From NCBI GenBank assembly GCA_964484185.1, contig CAZAEQ010000017.1, forward strand, positions 21,194-85,193: a stretch of 64,000 nt of DNA, in the 5' to 3' direction. Of the stretch, positions 35,157-44,155 are shown piece after piece. The stretch comes from F1-120-MAGs238 sp964484185 (GTDB taxonomy: Bacteria > Planctomycetota > Phycisphaerae > Phycisphaerales > UBA1924). The position numbers and the translations under genes are program-made. Each line of letters begins with the position of its first letter. Positions within the stretch are counted from its first letter, which is position 1. The notes under the pieces are model-generated. The model searched no databases and was not told where the DNA came from. It was given only the letters and a program-made list of their open reading frames with translations.

Positions 35157-37640
35157 TCAGCAGTTGGTGCTGAAAGCTTGGACAAAGTCGAGGTAGTCAA
35201 AGAAGTCAATTACGCCGTCTCTGTTGAAGTCGGCACCGGGCTGATTTGAAGCGAAGTCGTTGACGAAGTCGAGGTAGTCGAAGAAGTCGACGATTCCATC
35301 ACGGTTGTAGTCCGATGATGTGCCTACATAGAGATTGAAGGTCCCGGTGTTAGCGTTGTACCCAGCCACGCGGATCAGGTAGGTGCGACCCGCGATCACG
35401 TTCCACGTCACGTGAGAGGAGACGCCCGAGCATCCGACTTGTGCGTAATCGTCATTGCATGCGAGCTGGGTTGCACCAGCTGTGCAATCTGTGAACACTG
35501 CCAGGGAGGTGTCGAATGTGCTGCCGCAGGTATCAGCGACTCCTGTGCCGCTGCAATGGGCGGTCCAGCGATACCAGACATCGGTGGTGTCATTGAAGGT
35601 GCAAGTTGTGATATCAGTGCCGGTGGCCAGGACGTTAGATCCGGTGATGTTGCCGCTGGGGATCGCGATCGAATCTGAACAGTCGTTGTTGCGAGGGCGG
35701 ATGGTGAGCTGCGCGGGACGAGTGATATCCGCGCCGCCATTGGCGCAATCGGTGAAGTGGATGGTGGCGTTATAGATGCCGACAGCGAGGGAGTTCGCCG
35801 CAGAGTTCACAGTGATTGAGACTGCACTTGAATCGGGGGTGTCATAGAGTTCATCGGCGGAGACATTCGAAGAGAGCCAGCTCGCGCCATCATCAACGGT
35901 GAAGCGAAGCCCTGTCTGACCAGTGTTTGTGAGTGTGAAGACAGTCGCGGGCGAGAACGGTCCGCCTTGAGAGCCTTCGGCAATAATGCCCGTGGCGGGC
36001 GAGACCGCGAGTGCGCCCTGCGAGAAGGTGCTGGTCGAGCCGATGTGTGTTCCCCAGCTGCCTGGCAGCCCGTGCATGCCGTTCATCCAGAAGCGACACT
36101 GATCGGCGTTGTTGTGGAAGTAATCATCCCAGTCAAGAGATGCTCCAAAGTAATCGCCCCAGCGGAAGCCGGAATAGTTCCCTGTGCCAGACCCTAGTCC
36201 CGTGGAGGAATTCACGAATGTACCGCCTTCAAAGCCGACGTAGCGACTTTCGGCGAACTCGCCCGCCGCTATACCGCAGCGAGCGAAGACCCACATCGCA
36301 GTGTCCTGGTAGTCGGCGGCGACGCTTGGGAACCAGTAATAACGTTCGGGCGAGCCAAAGACGCGGTCAAAGACAACAGCGTTGGTGCCATTGTTGATGT
36401 GGTAGAGCTGGGCGACCGAGCGCATGACAGTATCGCCAGACCAGGTGTATCCCGCGGACATGCCAGTGGAGATCATGGTGCCGGTGCCATTGCGATAGTC
36501 GCTGGCCTGGACCACGCACATAAGGCGGCAGTCGATGGTGTCGAGAGTCTGGCCGTTTGGCTGGATTGCATTGGGAGGAAGAACGTAATCAGAAACAGGG
36601 ATGTCGGTTCCGACGCGGGTGTTGGCGCCGAAGGGATCAGAAATAACCCATTTAGTGAGCCTGTCGCCGCCGGTCCGGCGAGAATTGAGGAACATGGCGG
36701 TGTTGGCGTAGGCGGATTGCTGTTTAACAGCGCGCGGGAGCCGCATCGGGGTGCCATCGGGGTTGTTAAAGTTATAGTGGTCGCGGCGGTACGCGGGCGC
36801 TTCGTTGTAGACTTCGCTCTTGAGGAAAATCGTCATCCGGCTCCAGCGGAACGCGCTGGCCGTGAATTGATCGCCGGCGATATAGAGCAGATCGCTGCTG
36901 TACCCGACATCGTAATAGTCAGGAAAGCTCTCGTTTGCGGTGCCTGCGTCCTGGACCATCTCAAAGGCGTAGTAAAACCATCCCGCGGCTCCGACGCCAA
37001 TTGGATTATTATCGCGGCTGACGGTCACGAAGATCTTGCCGTAGGAGGGAAGCGTGGGGTTTGTAACATGCCAGATCATGACCCAACGGCCATTCCAGGG
37101 ATCGAAGATAATGTGTGGATCGAAGATCTTGTAATTGGTATTGAGACTGTAAAAGTCGTTCATGTCGCGCGTGAAAATAACATTGCCGCACTTGTCGTAG
37201 ACGGTGTAGTCGTCATTTACCACCTGGCAGACATAGCCGCCACCGGCAGCAACATCGGGATCGCCAGGGGTCCAGCCATTGATACTCGCACCTGCGAAGT
37301 CCTGGAAGCGGGAAGGGGCCTCCGGAAACGCCTCGTCGATGGTGACCAGGGCGGAGTTGCGGCCGGAGGCCTTAAAGACAACTTCGCCTGGGTCGGTAGT
37401 CTTGTAGATGGCGCGAGTAGAGAAGTCGTCGTTAGTATCGCCGAAGATGACGGGCGGAACTCCTGCACCAGTGATCGGAATCGTCGGAACTTGGATTTCA
37501 GAACGCGGCGCGGGAATCGGTGGGACGGGAAGATATTTGCCCTTGGGCGGATCGATCGCGCGGGGGGTCTCAGCCATTGAAGAGCCAGCGACGGCGGCGA
37601 GTGACAGAACGGAAAGCACTGCATAGATACGCGATTTCAT
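35157..37640 (-). CDS. Large secreted protein with BACON-like, PPC-like and GC-type dockerin domains
   Basis: An 827-residue exported protein. The signal peptide is MKSRIYAVLSVLSLAAVAGSSMA. Residues about 60-530 are an unassigned beta-rich domain with many aromatics (FDPWNGRWVMIWHVTN, FPDYYDVGYSSDLLYIAGDQ), perhaps a propeller. A BACON-like Ig domain follows (about 545-650: FTLTNTGQTGLRF). A PPC-like domain (about 655-775) has the paired-cysteine pattern NDCSDSI, TDVWYRW and FDTSLAVFTDC. The last 52 residues are two copies of DxNRDGxxDFFDYLDFV, ending TNC, the planctomycete GC-type dockerin repeat. It is presumably anchored or assembled at the cell surface; no enzyme motif is visible. Confidence 0.82.
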   Translation of the reverse strand: MKSRIYAVLSVLSLAAVAGSSMAETPRAIDPPKGKYLPVPPIPAPRSEIQVPTIPITGAGVPPVIFGDTNDDFSTRAIYKTTDPGEVVFKASGRNSALVTIDEAFPEAPSRFQDFAGASINGWTPGDPDVAAGGGYVCQVVNDDYTVYDKCGNVIFTRDMNDFYSLNTNYKIFDPHIIFDPWNGRWVMIWHVTNPTLPSYGKIFVTVSRDNNPIGVGAAGWFYYAFEMVQDAGTANESFPDYYDVGYSSDLLYIAGDQFTASAFRWSRMTIFLKSEVYNEAPAYRRDHYNFNNPDGTPMRLPRAVKQQSAYANTAMFLNSRRTGGDRLTKWVISDPFGANTRVGTDIPVSDYVLPPNAIQPNGQTLDTIDCRLMCVVQASDYRNGTGTMISTGMSAGYTWSGDTVMRSVAQLYHINNGTNAVVFDRVFGSPERYYWFPSVAADYQDTAMWVFARCGIAAGEFAESRYVGFEGGTFVNSSTGLGSGTGNYSGFRWGDYFGASLDWDDYFHNNADQCRFWMNGMHGLPGSWGTHIGSTSTFSQGALAVSPATGIIAEGSQGGPFSPATVFTLTNTGQTGLRFTVDDGASWLSSNVSADELYDTPDSSAVSITVNSAANSLAVGIYNATIHFTDCANGGADITRPAQLTIRPRNNDCSDSIAIPSGNITGSNVLATGTDITTCTFNDTTDVWYRWTAHCSGTGVADTCGSTFDTSLAVFTDCTAGATQLACNDDYAQVGCSGVSSHVTWNVIAGRTYLIRVAGYNANTGTFNLYVGTSSDYNRDGIVDFFDYLDFVNDFASNQPGADFNRDGVIDFFDYLDFVQAFSTNC

Positions 37641-37769
37641 ATGAACCTCCGGGGAAACAACGGGCCGAAGGGTTGCGCCGCATCACATTGATGCGCGCGT
37701 CCCATCACGTAGTAATAAGTCACCAGGTTGAGGATCTTCGAAGGGAAATATCCCTCATAAGAATGGCGT

Positions 37770-37796
37770 AAAAAGGACCCGGCATGGGCCGGGTCC
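37770..37796 (-). terminator. Rho-independent terminator for the WGENIGW-repeat gene
   Basis: On the minus strand the stem GGACCCGGCCC with the pairing GGGTCC half is followed by TTTTT. It is close in sequence to the terminator at 35101-35133. Confidence 0.8.
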
Positions 37797-37840
37797 TACG
37801 CGTTTTGAAGAGTTTTGTCGTTCGACTCCGGCGGGCGGGC

Positions 37841-38503
37841 TCAGCAGCCAGAACTGAAAGCCTGTACAAAGTCCAGGTAATCAAAGAAGTCGATCACCGA
37901 GTCGTTGTTGAAGTCGGATGAAGGATCGTTGGCGGAGAATGCCTGCACAAAATCGAGGTAGTCAAAGAAGTCAATGATGCCGTCCTGATTGAAGTCAGCG
38001 GGACAAGTGATTCCGACGAAGTGGTTGGAGTCGTCGAGATTGACCCAGCCGATGTTTTCGCCCCAGGCGTACCCGCGGAGCCGAGCGGCGGCAGTGTCAA
38101 AGCGGGCCTGTTGTGCACCGGGTAGCGTCGCAAATGGGCCGAAGTTAATCCACCCAATGTTTTCACCCCACGCCATTCCGCCCAGTCGACTGTCGCCGAG
38201 TATGTTCACTCCAAAGTCTGCGCCAGTTGCATTTGCGTATGACGAGCCATTGCCGGGCGTTCCATCGCCAAGGTTGACATACCCAACATTCTCGCACCAC
38301 ACAAAGCCAGACATGAAGGTGCCTGCGATGACAGCGCCTTGCGAGCCGCTGGGGCTGCCAGAGTTGCGCCAGTTCATCCACCCAATGTTCTCACCCCAGG
38401 AGTACTTGTTGGTCGCATCGACGTTGGTCTGAGCACATGCGACACCCGCAGACATGAGAGCGGCAAGAGAAGCGAAGGCCGTAGATGTCAAGCGGGTATG
38501 CAT
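37841..38503 (-). CDS. Secreted WGENIGWxN-repeat protein with GC-type dockerin tail
   Basis: A 220-residue exported protein. The signal peptide is MHTRLTSTAFASLAALMSAGVACA. The mature part contains four copies of a tryptophan-rich motif: SWGENIGWMNW, VWCENVGYVNL, AWGENIGWINF and AWGENIGWVNL, spaced 40-50 residues apart, each probably a beta-hairpin of a repeat domain. The final 55 residues are two dockerin-type calcium-loop repeats with DFFDYLDFVQAF in both, ending SSGC. The dockerin pair is almost identical to that of the gene at 35157-37640, suggesting a shared anchoring partner. The enzymatic role, if any, is unknown. Confidence 0.8.
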   Translation of the reverse strand: MHTRLTSTAFASLAALMSAGVACAQTNVDATNKYSWGENIGWMNWRNSGSPSGSQGAVIAGTFMSGFVWCENVGYVNLGDGTPGNGSSYANATGADFGVNILGDSRLGGMAWGENIGWINFGPFATLPGAQQARFDTAAARLRGYAWGENIGWVNLDDSNHFVGITCPADFNQDGIIDFFDYLDFVQAFSANDPSSDFNNDSVIDFFDYLDFVQAFSSGC

Positions 38504-38680
38504 TGCTGGTATCCTAGTTGAAATTGACGCGCGTTCCAAGTCTAAATGAGTGTGAGAAATTGGCATTTGGATCGGCAGAGTTTGAGGGAACTTGTGGCAC
38601 TAAAGCCGTTCACTGAGGCGCTGGCGAGGTTCCGGCTATCGATTATCGGGCAGTGGGTTTTGGAGGCAATTGACCGGCAA

Positions 38681-40069
38681 TTAGTACGTGAAATTGGCCT
38701 GGGAATCGGTCGAGGCGAGGGTCGTGGCAGCGGCGTCGCCCGAAACGGCGGCGGTGAGGATGCCGGTGCGGTTAATAATCGGCCCGTAATAGTTGTTGGC
38801 CGCTATGTCCCAGTTGGTCCCGTGGCCCGAGCAGGTGTTCTTGATGATGATGTTGCCGGCAACGTCCACGTCGATCCCGCGATCGGCGGCCTCGCAGCTG
38901 TTCCCCTCGATGCGGTTGTTGGAGCCGACGACGTGGATGCTCGCCCCGTCGCTGGCGTTCAGGCCGCTCGCGTAGACAGAGTTGTCGCGGACCACGCAAC
39001 TGTTATTGGCCCAGATGCCGTCGAGGGTGTTGAACCCCAGGGCGCAATTGGCGACCGTGCCAACATTGATGACAATGCCTCGGCCATTGTTGCCGTACGC
39101 CGTGCAGTGTGTAATCTCGGCGTCGGATCCGGATATGCCAGTCAAATTGTTGTACACCGAGCAGTGGGCGACCATGCCGCCGCCTGCTGTGGAGATACCG
39201 GTGGCGCCGTTATCACTCGCCGTGCAGTCTGTGACTTGACTACCAAGGCTGCCGGAGATGCCGTTGAACGAGTTCAAACGCGCTGAGCAGTTGACGATTG
39301 TGGCGCTGCGGCCGCCTTCGATTCCGTTGGAGCCATTCTCAGCAGCGGTGCTTCCGGAGATCGTGCATCCGTCGTCTGCGCTGATGCCGGCGCCGACGTT
39401 GTTGAACGCAGAGCAGTCGGTCACGGTGCTGCCAATGCCGACCTGGATGCCGTCGCCAGTGTTCTGTGTCGCCGAGCACTTGGTGACCGAGCTGCTTTCC
39501 AGACTGCTGATTCCAATGGTGCCGTTACTAGTCGCGGAGCAGCCCGAGACCGTGCTGCCGCTGGCGGAGAGAATGCCCGCGCCAGTGTTGTCGCTGGAGA
39601 GGACGCTTTCCACGCGACAGTTGTTCGCCAGGGCAGTGCCAAGGTCTACACCATCACCGCTCCAGTTGCGTAGAGACCCGTTGATGACCGCTACGTTCGA
39701 CACGCGGCTCGCCGTGATGCTGACTCCGTCGAGGGTGCCGGTGACGCCGACAAGGTCAAAGCCCATAAGGTCGAGAGTCACGCCGCTGGCGGCAATCTCG
39801 ATTCCGTGGCGGCCGGCCACGCCGGTGAGATTGCCAGTTAGGTAGTACGACCCGCGCTGAGTAATTTTGAAAAGGCTGTCGGCGTCGCCAGGTGTGTTGC
39901 TCGCATTGATGGCGATCCGCGGCTCGACTTCGGCGAGAGGTTTGGCACTGGACGCAACCGGCCCGGCAGGCGGGTTCAGTGGACCCGCATGAGCGAGTCT
40001 GGCAGCCATGAAACAGAACAGCGCAATGGTGCGGCAACTAGTTACGAAGTGAGGATGGATGCGACTCAT
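38681..40069 (-). CDS. Secreted right-handed beta-helix protein, paralog 1
   Basis: A 462-residue member of the tandem family. The signal peptide is MSRIHPHFVTSCRTIALFCFMAARLAHA. The family N-cap follows: GPLNPPAGPVASS, LAEVEPRIAINASNTPGDA, ITQRGSYYLTGNLTGVAG and HGIEIAASGVTLDLMGFDL. About nine cysteine-marked rungs come next (VSGCSATSNGTIGISSLESS, VTDCSAFNNVGAGISADDG). The C-cap contains DRGIDVDVAGNIIIKN and NWDIAANN and ends in QANFTY. It groups with paralogs 4, 5 and 8 by its C-cap. Beta-helices of this sort bind or cut polysaccharides, but no lyase or hydrolase residues can be recognised. Confidence 0.83.
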   Translation of the reverse strand: MSRIHPHFVTSCRTIALFCFMAARLAHAGPLNPPAGPVASSAKPLAEVEPRIAINASNTPGDADSLFKITQRGSYYLTGNLTGVAGRHGIEIAASGVTLDLMGFDLVGVTGTLDGVSITASRVSNVAVINGSLRNWSGDGVDLGTALANNCRVESVLSSDNTGAGILSASGSTVSGCSATSNGTIGISSLESSSVTKCSATQNTGDGIQVGIGSTVTDCSAFNNVGAGISADDGCTISGSTAAENGSNGIEGGRSATIVNCSARLNSFNGISGSLGSQVTDCTASDNGATGISTAGGGMVAHCSVYNNLTGISGSDAEITHCTAYGNNGRGIVINVGTVANCALGFNTLDGIWANNSCVVRDNSVYASGLNASDGASIHVVGSNNRIEGNSCEAADRGIDVDVAGNIIIKNTCSGHGTNWDIAANNYYGPIINRTGILTAAVSGDAAATTLASTDSQANFTY

Positions 40070-40144
40070 GAATGAAGCTCCTGAGGAATTGGGTATCTAC
40101 ACAGATAAGCGAGAACTGATCGTCTAAAGCTAAAAAGTAATTGC

Positions 40145-41344
40145 TCACCGCCCGATGTTGGTGATCGGGTTGTCGGTGCCCATGCGTCCGTTCTCGATGA
40201 CGCCCAGCCCCTCGACGAGCACACTGCTCGGCGTCGGCCACTGGATATTCGCGTGGAAGTTGCCGTCGCTGATCCGCCAGTTGAGCGGCGAGTTCACGAA
40301 CGCCCGGCTGCCCGAGAGGACGTTGAACTGGCCCTCAATCCAGAATCCGATATCGTTGCCGGTGGTGTGGTTGTCGGTGACGTTGTTGAAGTTGCCGGTG
40401 GTGCGCACACCCGCCCCCTCGGCTGAGGCCGTGCCGTTGTCGGTGGAAGAGTTGGCGTGGACGGTGCTCTCGGCGGCGACGTTGATGCCGTGGACGCCGC
40501 TGCGGCGGACGGTGCACGTCTCGATGCGCGTGCCGTTGCCGGCGGTGATCCCGTCCCCGCCGTTCTCGTAGGCGCTGCACGAGCGCACGATGGCACCGCT
40601 GCCGGAGGTGATGCCGTTGCCGGTGTTGCCGCCCGCCGTTGTTGACTCGATGATCGCGCCGGTGGTGGCGAGCACGCCCGCGCCGGTGTTGCCGCTGGCG
40701 GAGCAGCCGCGCACCGTGCCGTAGTTGCTGGCGGTGATGCCGTTGCCGCCGTTGCCGCGCGCTGCGCACGCGTCAAACACCACGCCGTTGAGCCCGCGCA
40801 TGCCGGTGGCGGCGTTGCCGCTGGCGGTGCAGCGACTCACCACGCCCTCGCTTACAACGATCCCCTCGCTGTTCCCCTCGGCGTTGACCCCTTCGACGCG
40901 GCAGGCTGTCGGGCCGCCGTTGCCGAGGTTGACACCGTCGCCGGGCCATCTCCGGACCGAGCCGTTGACCACGCTGATGCACGAGATCGTCGTGCCGGTA
41001 GTAATAATCCCGTCGAGCCCGCCCGTCACTCCGGTAAGGACGAAGCCGCTCAGGTCGATGGTGACGCCGCTGGTGGAGATCTCGATGCCGTGCTTGCCAG
41101 ACACGCCCGTGATGTTCCCGGTGAGGTAGTACGACCCGGGCTGGGTGATCTTGAAAAGGCTGTCCGCATCGCCGGGGGTATTAACAGCGTTGATGGCGAT
41201 GCGTGGTTCAGCTTCGGTGATCGTCTTGCCTGTAGAACCTACCGCGCCAGGCGGCGGCGTGAGCGGGCCTGCCAATAAGCCGCTGGCGGCAAGGAAAGAG
41301 ATCGACGCTACAAAGAGGACAGCGGGTGACGGGTTGTTCTTCAT
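40145..41344 (-). CDS. Secreted right-handed beta-helix protein, paralog 2
   Basis: A 399-residue protein with signal peptide MKNNPSPAVLFVASISFLAA and the family N-cap (AGPLTPPPGAVGSTGKT, EAEPRIAINAVNTPGDA, HGIEISTSGVTIDLSGF). Rungs such as FDACAARGNGGNGITASNYG and VRSCSAYENGGDGITAGNGT keep the cysteine position; the coding DNA here is strikingly rich in G and C, mostly in glycine, alanine and threonine codons. The C-cap is divergent (GFWIEGQFNVLSGSRAF) and the protein ends ITNIGR instead of the ANFTY type, so this copy has drifted furthest at its tail together with paralog 6. Confidence 0.8.
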   Translation of the reverse strand: MKNNPSPAVLFVASISFLAASGLLAGPLTPPPGAVGSTGKTITEAEPRIAINAVNTPGDADSLFKITQPGSYYLTGNITGVSGKHGIEISTSGVTIDLSGFVLTGVTGGLDGIITTGTTISCISVVNGSVRRWPGDGVNLGNGGPTACRVEGVNAEGNSEGIVVSEGVVSRCTASGNAATGMRGLNGVVFDACAARGNGGNGITASNYGTVRGCSASGNTGAGVLATTGAIIESTTAGGNTGNGITSGSGAIVRSCSAYENGGDGITAGNGTRIETCTVRRSGVHGINVAAESTVHANSSTDNGTASAEGAGVRTTGNFNNVTDNHTTGNDIGFWIEGQFNVLSGSRAFVNSPLNWRISDGNFHANIQWPTPSSVLVEGLGVIENGRMGTDNPITNIGR

Positions 41345-41497
41345 ATGGACTCCGGATACTTGAAGGTTGCTTCCTACATAAGCGAGATGGCGGCCGCTCA
41401 GGGCCAGAATTCAAGCCGCGGAAGTGTCCAGCACCGATAACCGGCGCAGTCGCCTGACGCAGGCGTTGTGGACGAACTCATTTCTGTGCGAGATTGA

Positions 41498-41626
41498 TCA
41501 GTTGTTGTTACTGGCATTCGCGCAGTCGCTGGTTGTGCAGCCGTCATCCACATAGATGCCGTTGTTGAGATTCGACGAGGCCGTGCATCCGGTGATCGTC
41601 AGGCCGGTGCCAGCGAGGCATGAAAT
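41498..41626 (-). pseudogene. Remnant of a beta-helix paralog
   Basis: In the 343-base gap between paralogs 2 and 3 the minus strand reads LTITGCTASSNLNNGIYVDD then GCTTSDCANAS and stops (TGA at 41500-41498). This is one and a half family rungs with the cysteine and NNGI positions in place, but nothing homologous precedes it: the frame is closed upstream at 41627-41629. It is best explained as the tail of a deleted or eroded family member. Nothing else is seen in the gap. Confidence 0.6.
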
Positions 41627-41687
41627 TCACTATCTGGATTGGCATGGAGCAGACTGCTTCAGAGGTTTTCCACACCGGGGTAAGAAT

Positions 41688-42983
41688 TCAGTTTACGATA
41701 TTTGCCCAGGAACTGGCGGTAGCAGGAGTGGCAGACGATCCACCGCTGGTATCGCCTCCCGGCAGGAAAAGATGTGTTGAATTTGCGGAAAGTATATTGC
41801 GGATAATGATGTTACTGGAACCGGTGATGCTGGTGCGAATGCCATAATCATCGTTGCCAACCACCATGCCGGTGACGTGGTTTGAGTCGATGGTGTTGCT
41901 GAAGCCGTCGCATGAAATTCCGGCAAAACTCCCGGCAGCGATCCCGTTCGATGCAACAAGGTTGTTGAGGACGGAGCTTCGGCCGCCGCTGATGATGATG
42001 CCATGATTACCATTTTGCTCAACCGTGTTGCTTTCTATTCGACACGCGGAGAACGCAGAGATGCCGTCGCCTGCATTAGATACTGCCATGCAGTTTGAGA
42101 CCGTGCTGCTGCGGACTGAGAAGCCGCTATTCAAATTGTTGGTCGATGAGCATCCTTTGAGCGAACACTCGCTCTCCGCGATGAATCCATAGCCGTTGTT
42201 CGAACGCGCGATGCAGTTCACTGCCGTGGAGCCAGCGCCAAGAACGTACGCACTTTCGCTGATGGTGCCGAGCGTCCCAACAGCGACGCAATCAGTAATG
42301 GTTGCACCACCCTGGATATGGAACGCGTGCTGCCGGGCGAACTCTACGGTGCAGCCGGAGATATTTGAGTTGAATCCAGCCGCAATCCCGAGGGCGGCAT
42401 CATTCACATAGCAGTTGCGGATGATGGCGCCGCGCCCGCCGAAGATGCCAGCGGTGGCTGCGCCTGGGGAACCGCCGATCGGAATTCCCTCACCCAGAAT
42501 ATTGAGAACGCGGACGCTCTCGACGGTCAGACCCGGGGAGCCGGTCGGGAACAGGTTGCTGGATATGCCGCTCAAGGTCGTCCGGGTGATTGTGCCGTTG
42601 CGGATTGTCACGCCGGGTTGGTCGACCGTAATGCCGCCGGCATTGTTGCCATTGCCATCAATCGTGAACCCATTGAGGTCAAGCGTGACACCGGACGCTT
42701 CCACACTGATTCCCCAGGAGGCTGTTGCTGGTACCGACACATTCTGGCTGAGGTAGTACGATCCGGGTTGGGTGACCCGAAAGAGATGAGCCGCATCGCC
42801 TGGCGTATTGGTCGCGTTGATGGCAATCCGCGGCTCGACCTCGTAAAGAGTCTTGGAGGTTGAAGCGATCGGGCCAGCAGGTGGGTTCAGTGGCCCGGCG
42901 TAAAGCAGGCCGCCCGTCATAAGCAGGGCAATGGCGGAGAGAAGGACGTTTTGGGCGCGGGGGCTGGTGTTCGTGCTGGTCAT
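41688..42983 (-). CDS. Secreted right-handed beta-helix protein, paralog 3
   Basis: A 431-residue protein. The start at 42983 (MTSTNTSPRAQNVLL) precedes a signal peptide ending LLYAG. The N-cap is the family type (GPLNPPAGPIASTSKT, EVEPRIAINATNTPGDA, VTQPGSYYLSQNV) but the following segment, ISVEASGVTLDLNGFTIDGN, is closer to paralog 7. Rungs include IRNCYVNDAALGIAAGFNSN and LKGCSSTNNLNSGFSVRSST. The C-cap is short and the protein ends SSWANIVN. The DNA is less GC-rich than in paralog 2, so the copies are not recent duplicates. Confidence 0.8.
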   Translation of the reverse strand: MTSTNTSPRAQNVLLSAIALLMTGGLLYAGPLNPPAGPIASTSKTLYEVEPRIAINATNTPGDAAHLFRVTQPGSYYLSQNVSVPATASWGISVEASGVTLDLNGFTIDGNGNNAGGITVDQPGVTIRNGTITRTTLSGISSNLFPTGSPGLTVESVRVLNILGEGIPIGGSPGAATAGIFGGRGAIIRNCYVNDAALGIAAGFNSNISGCTVEFARQHAFHIQGGATITDCVAVGTLGTISESAYVLGAGSTAVNCIARSNNGYGFIAESECSLKGCSSTNNLNSGFSVRSSTVSNCMAVSNAGDGISAFSACRIESNTVEQNGNHGIIISGGRSSVLNNLVASNGIAAGSFAGISCDGFSNTIDSNHVTGMVVGNDDYGIRTSITGSSNIIIRNILSANSTHLFLPGGDTSGGSSATPATASSWANIVN

Positions 42984-43037
42984 GGTGTGAATCCTGAATG
43001 AAGGCGACCGGGTGCGCAAGTGGATCGGACGGAAAGA

Positions 43038-44117
43038 TCAGTATGTGAAGTTGGCGTTGGGATCAGTCGACCCAAGGCTGCTGGCGTATGTGTTACCAGC
43101 GACAGGAGCGACGTTGGTGCTCGCAGCGACGATTGGGGCCAATGCGTTCCCCATGGCGATATCCCAGTTGGTGGTGTTGCCCGAGCAGGTGTTCCGGATG
43201 ATGATGTTGCCGGCACCGTCCACATCGATGCCTCGGTCGGCGCCGGTGCAGTTGTTGCCCTCGATGCGGTTGTCGGTGCCGGTGGCGAGGATGCCCGCGC
43301 CGTCGCCACCATTGCCGTTGAGCGCGCAGGTGTTGCCACGGATCGTGCATTGGTCGGTGCAGATGATGCCGTCGATGTTGTTCCGCCCGGCGGAACAGTC
43401 GACGATTGTGCAGCCATCACCGGTGAGAATCCCAGCGCCACCGACAAGGCCATTGTCGTAGGCCGAGCAGTTGGCAACCGTGCAAACCTCGCTGACGACG
43501 ATCCCTGTGCCCGTGTTGGCGACTGCGGAGCAGTGCGTGATCGTGCTTCCAGAGCCGGCCTTGATTCCGACGCCACCGTTGCTGTTGGATGAGCAGTTGG
43601 TGATGGTGCCGCCGTTGCCGATGCTGATGCCGTCGCCGGTATTCTCGGTCGCGATCACGCCCTGGACGCGGCAGTTGGGCGCGAGGTCGAAGTTGAACGG
43701 CCCAAGTTCAACGCCCTCTTCGCCCCAAAGTCGAACCGTACCGTTGAGCACGACGATGGTGGTCGCAGCGGGGTCGGATACCGTGATGCCGGTCAGCGAC
43801 CCCGCGACACCGGCGACGTCAAAGCCGTTGAGGTCGATGGTGACACCGCTGGCGGCGATCTCGATGCCGTGCCTGCCGGCCACGCCCGAAACGTTCCCGG
43901 AGAGGTAGTAGGAGCCGCGCTGTGTGATCTTGAAGAGGCTGTTGGCATCGCCAGGGGTGTTGGCCGCGCTGATGGCGATCCGCGGCTCGACCTCGGCGAG
44001 GGTCTTGAACGTCGGCGTCACTGGCCCCGCAGGCGGATTAAGCGGGCCCGCGACCAGCGCGGCGGTGGCGAAGATGGTGACTGCGGCGAAGGAGATGATG
44101 GTGTTTCTGCTGATCAT
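43038..44117 (-). CDS. Secreted right-handed beta-helix protein, paralog 4
   Basis: A 359-residue protein starting at 44117 (MISRNTIISFAAVTIFATAA), the beginning of a signal peptide ending ALVAG. An open frame continues far upstream but only by running antiparallel through paralog 5. N-cap, rungs (ITNCSSNSNGGVGIKAGSGS, ITHCSAVANTGTGIVVSEVC) and C-cap (GADRGIDVDGAGNIIIRN, NTTNWDIAMGN, SLGSTDPNANFTY) are complete. The first 25 codons are almost identical to those of paralog 5, pointing to a recent tandem duplication of these two genes. Confidence 0.84.
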   Translation of the reverse strand: MISRNTIISFAAVTIFATAALVAGPLNPPAGPVTPTFKTLAEVEPRIAISAANTPGDANSLFKITQRGSYYLSGNVSGVAGRHGIEIAASGVTIDLNGFDVAGVAGSLTGITVSDPAATTIVVLNGTVRLWGEEGVELGPFNFDLAPNCRVQGVIATENTGDGISIGNGGTITNCSSNSNGGVGIKAGSGSTITHCSAVANTGTGIVVSEVCTVANCSAYDNGLVGGAGILTGDGCTIVDCSAGRNNIDGIICTDQCTIRGNTCALNGNGGDGAGILATGTDNRIEGNNCTGADRGIDVDGAGNIIIRNTCSGNTTNWDIAMGNALAPIVAASTNVAPVAGNTYASSLGSTDPNANFTY

Positions 44118-44155
44118 GACATTGGGTCCTTGCGATGCGCTGAATGAAGAACGAA

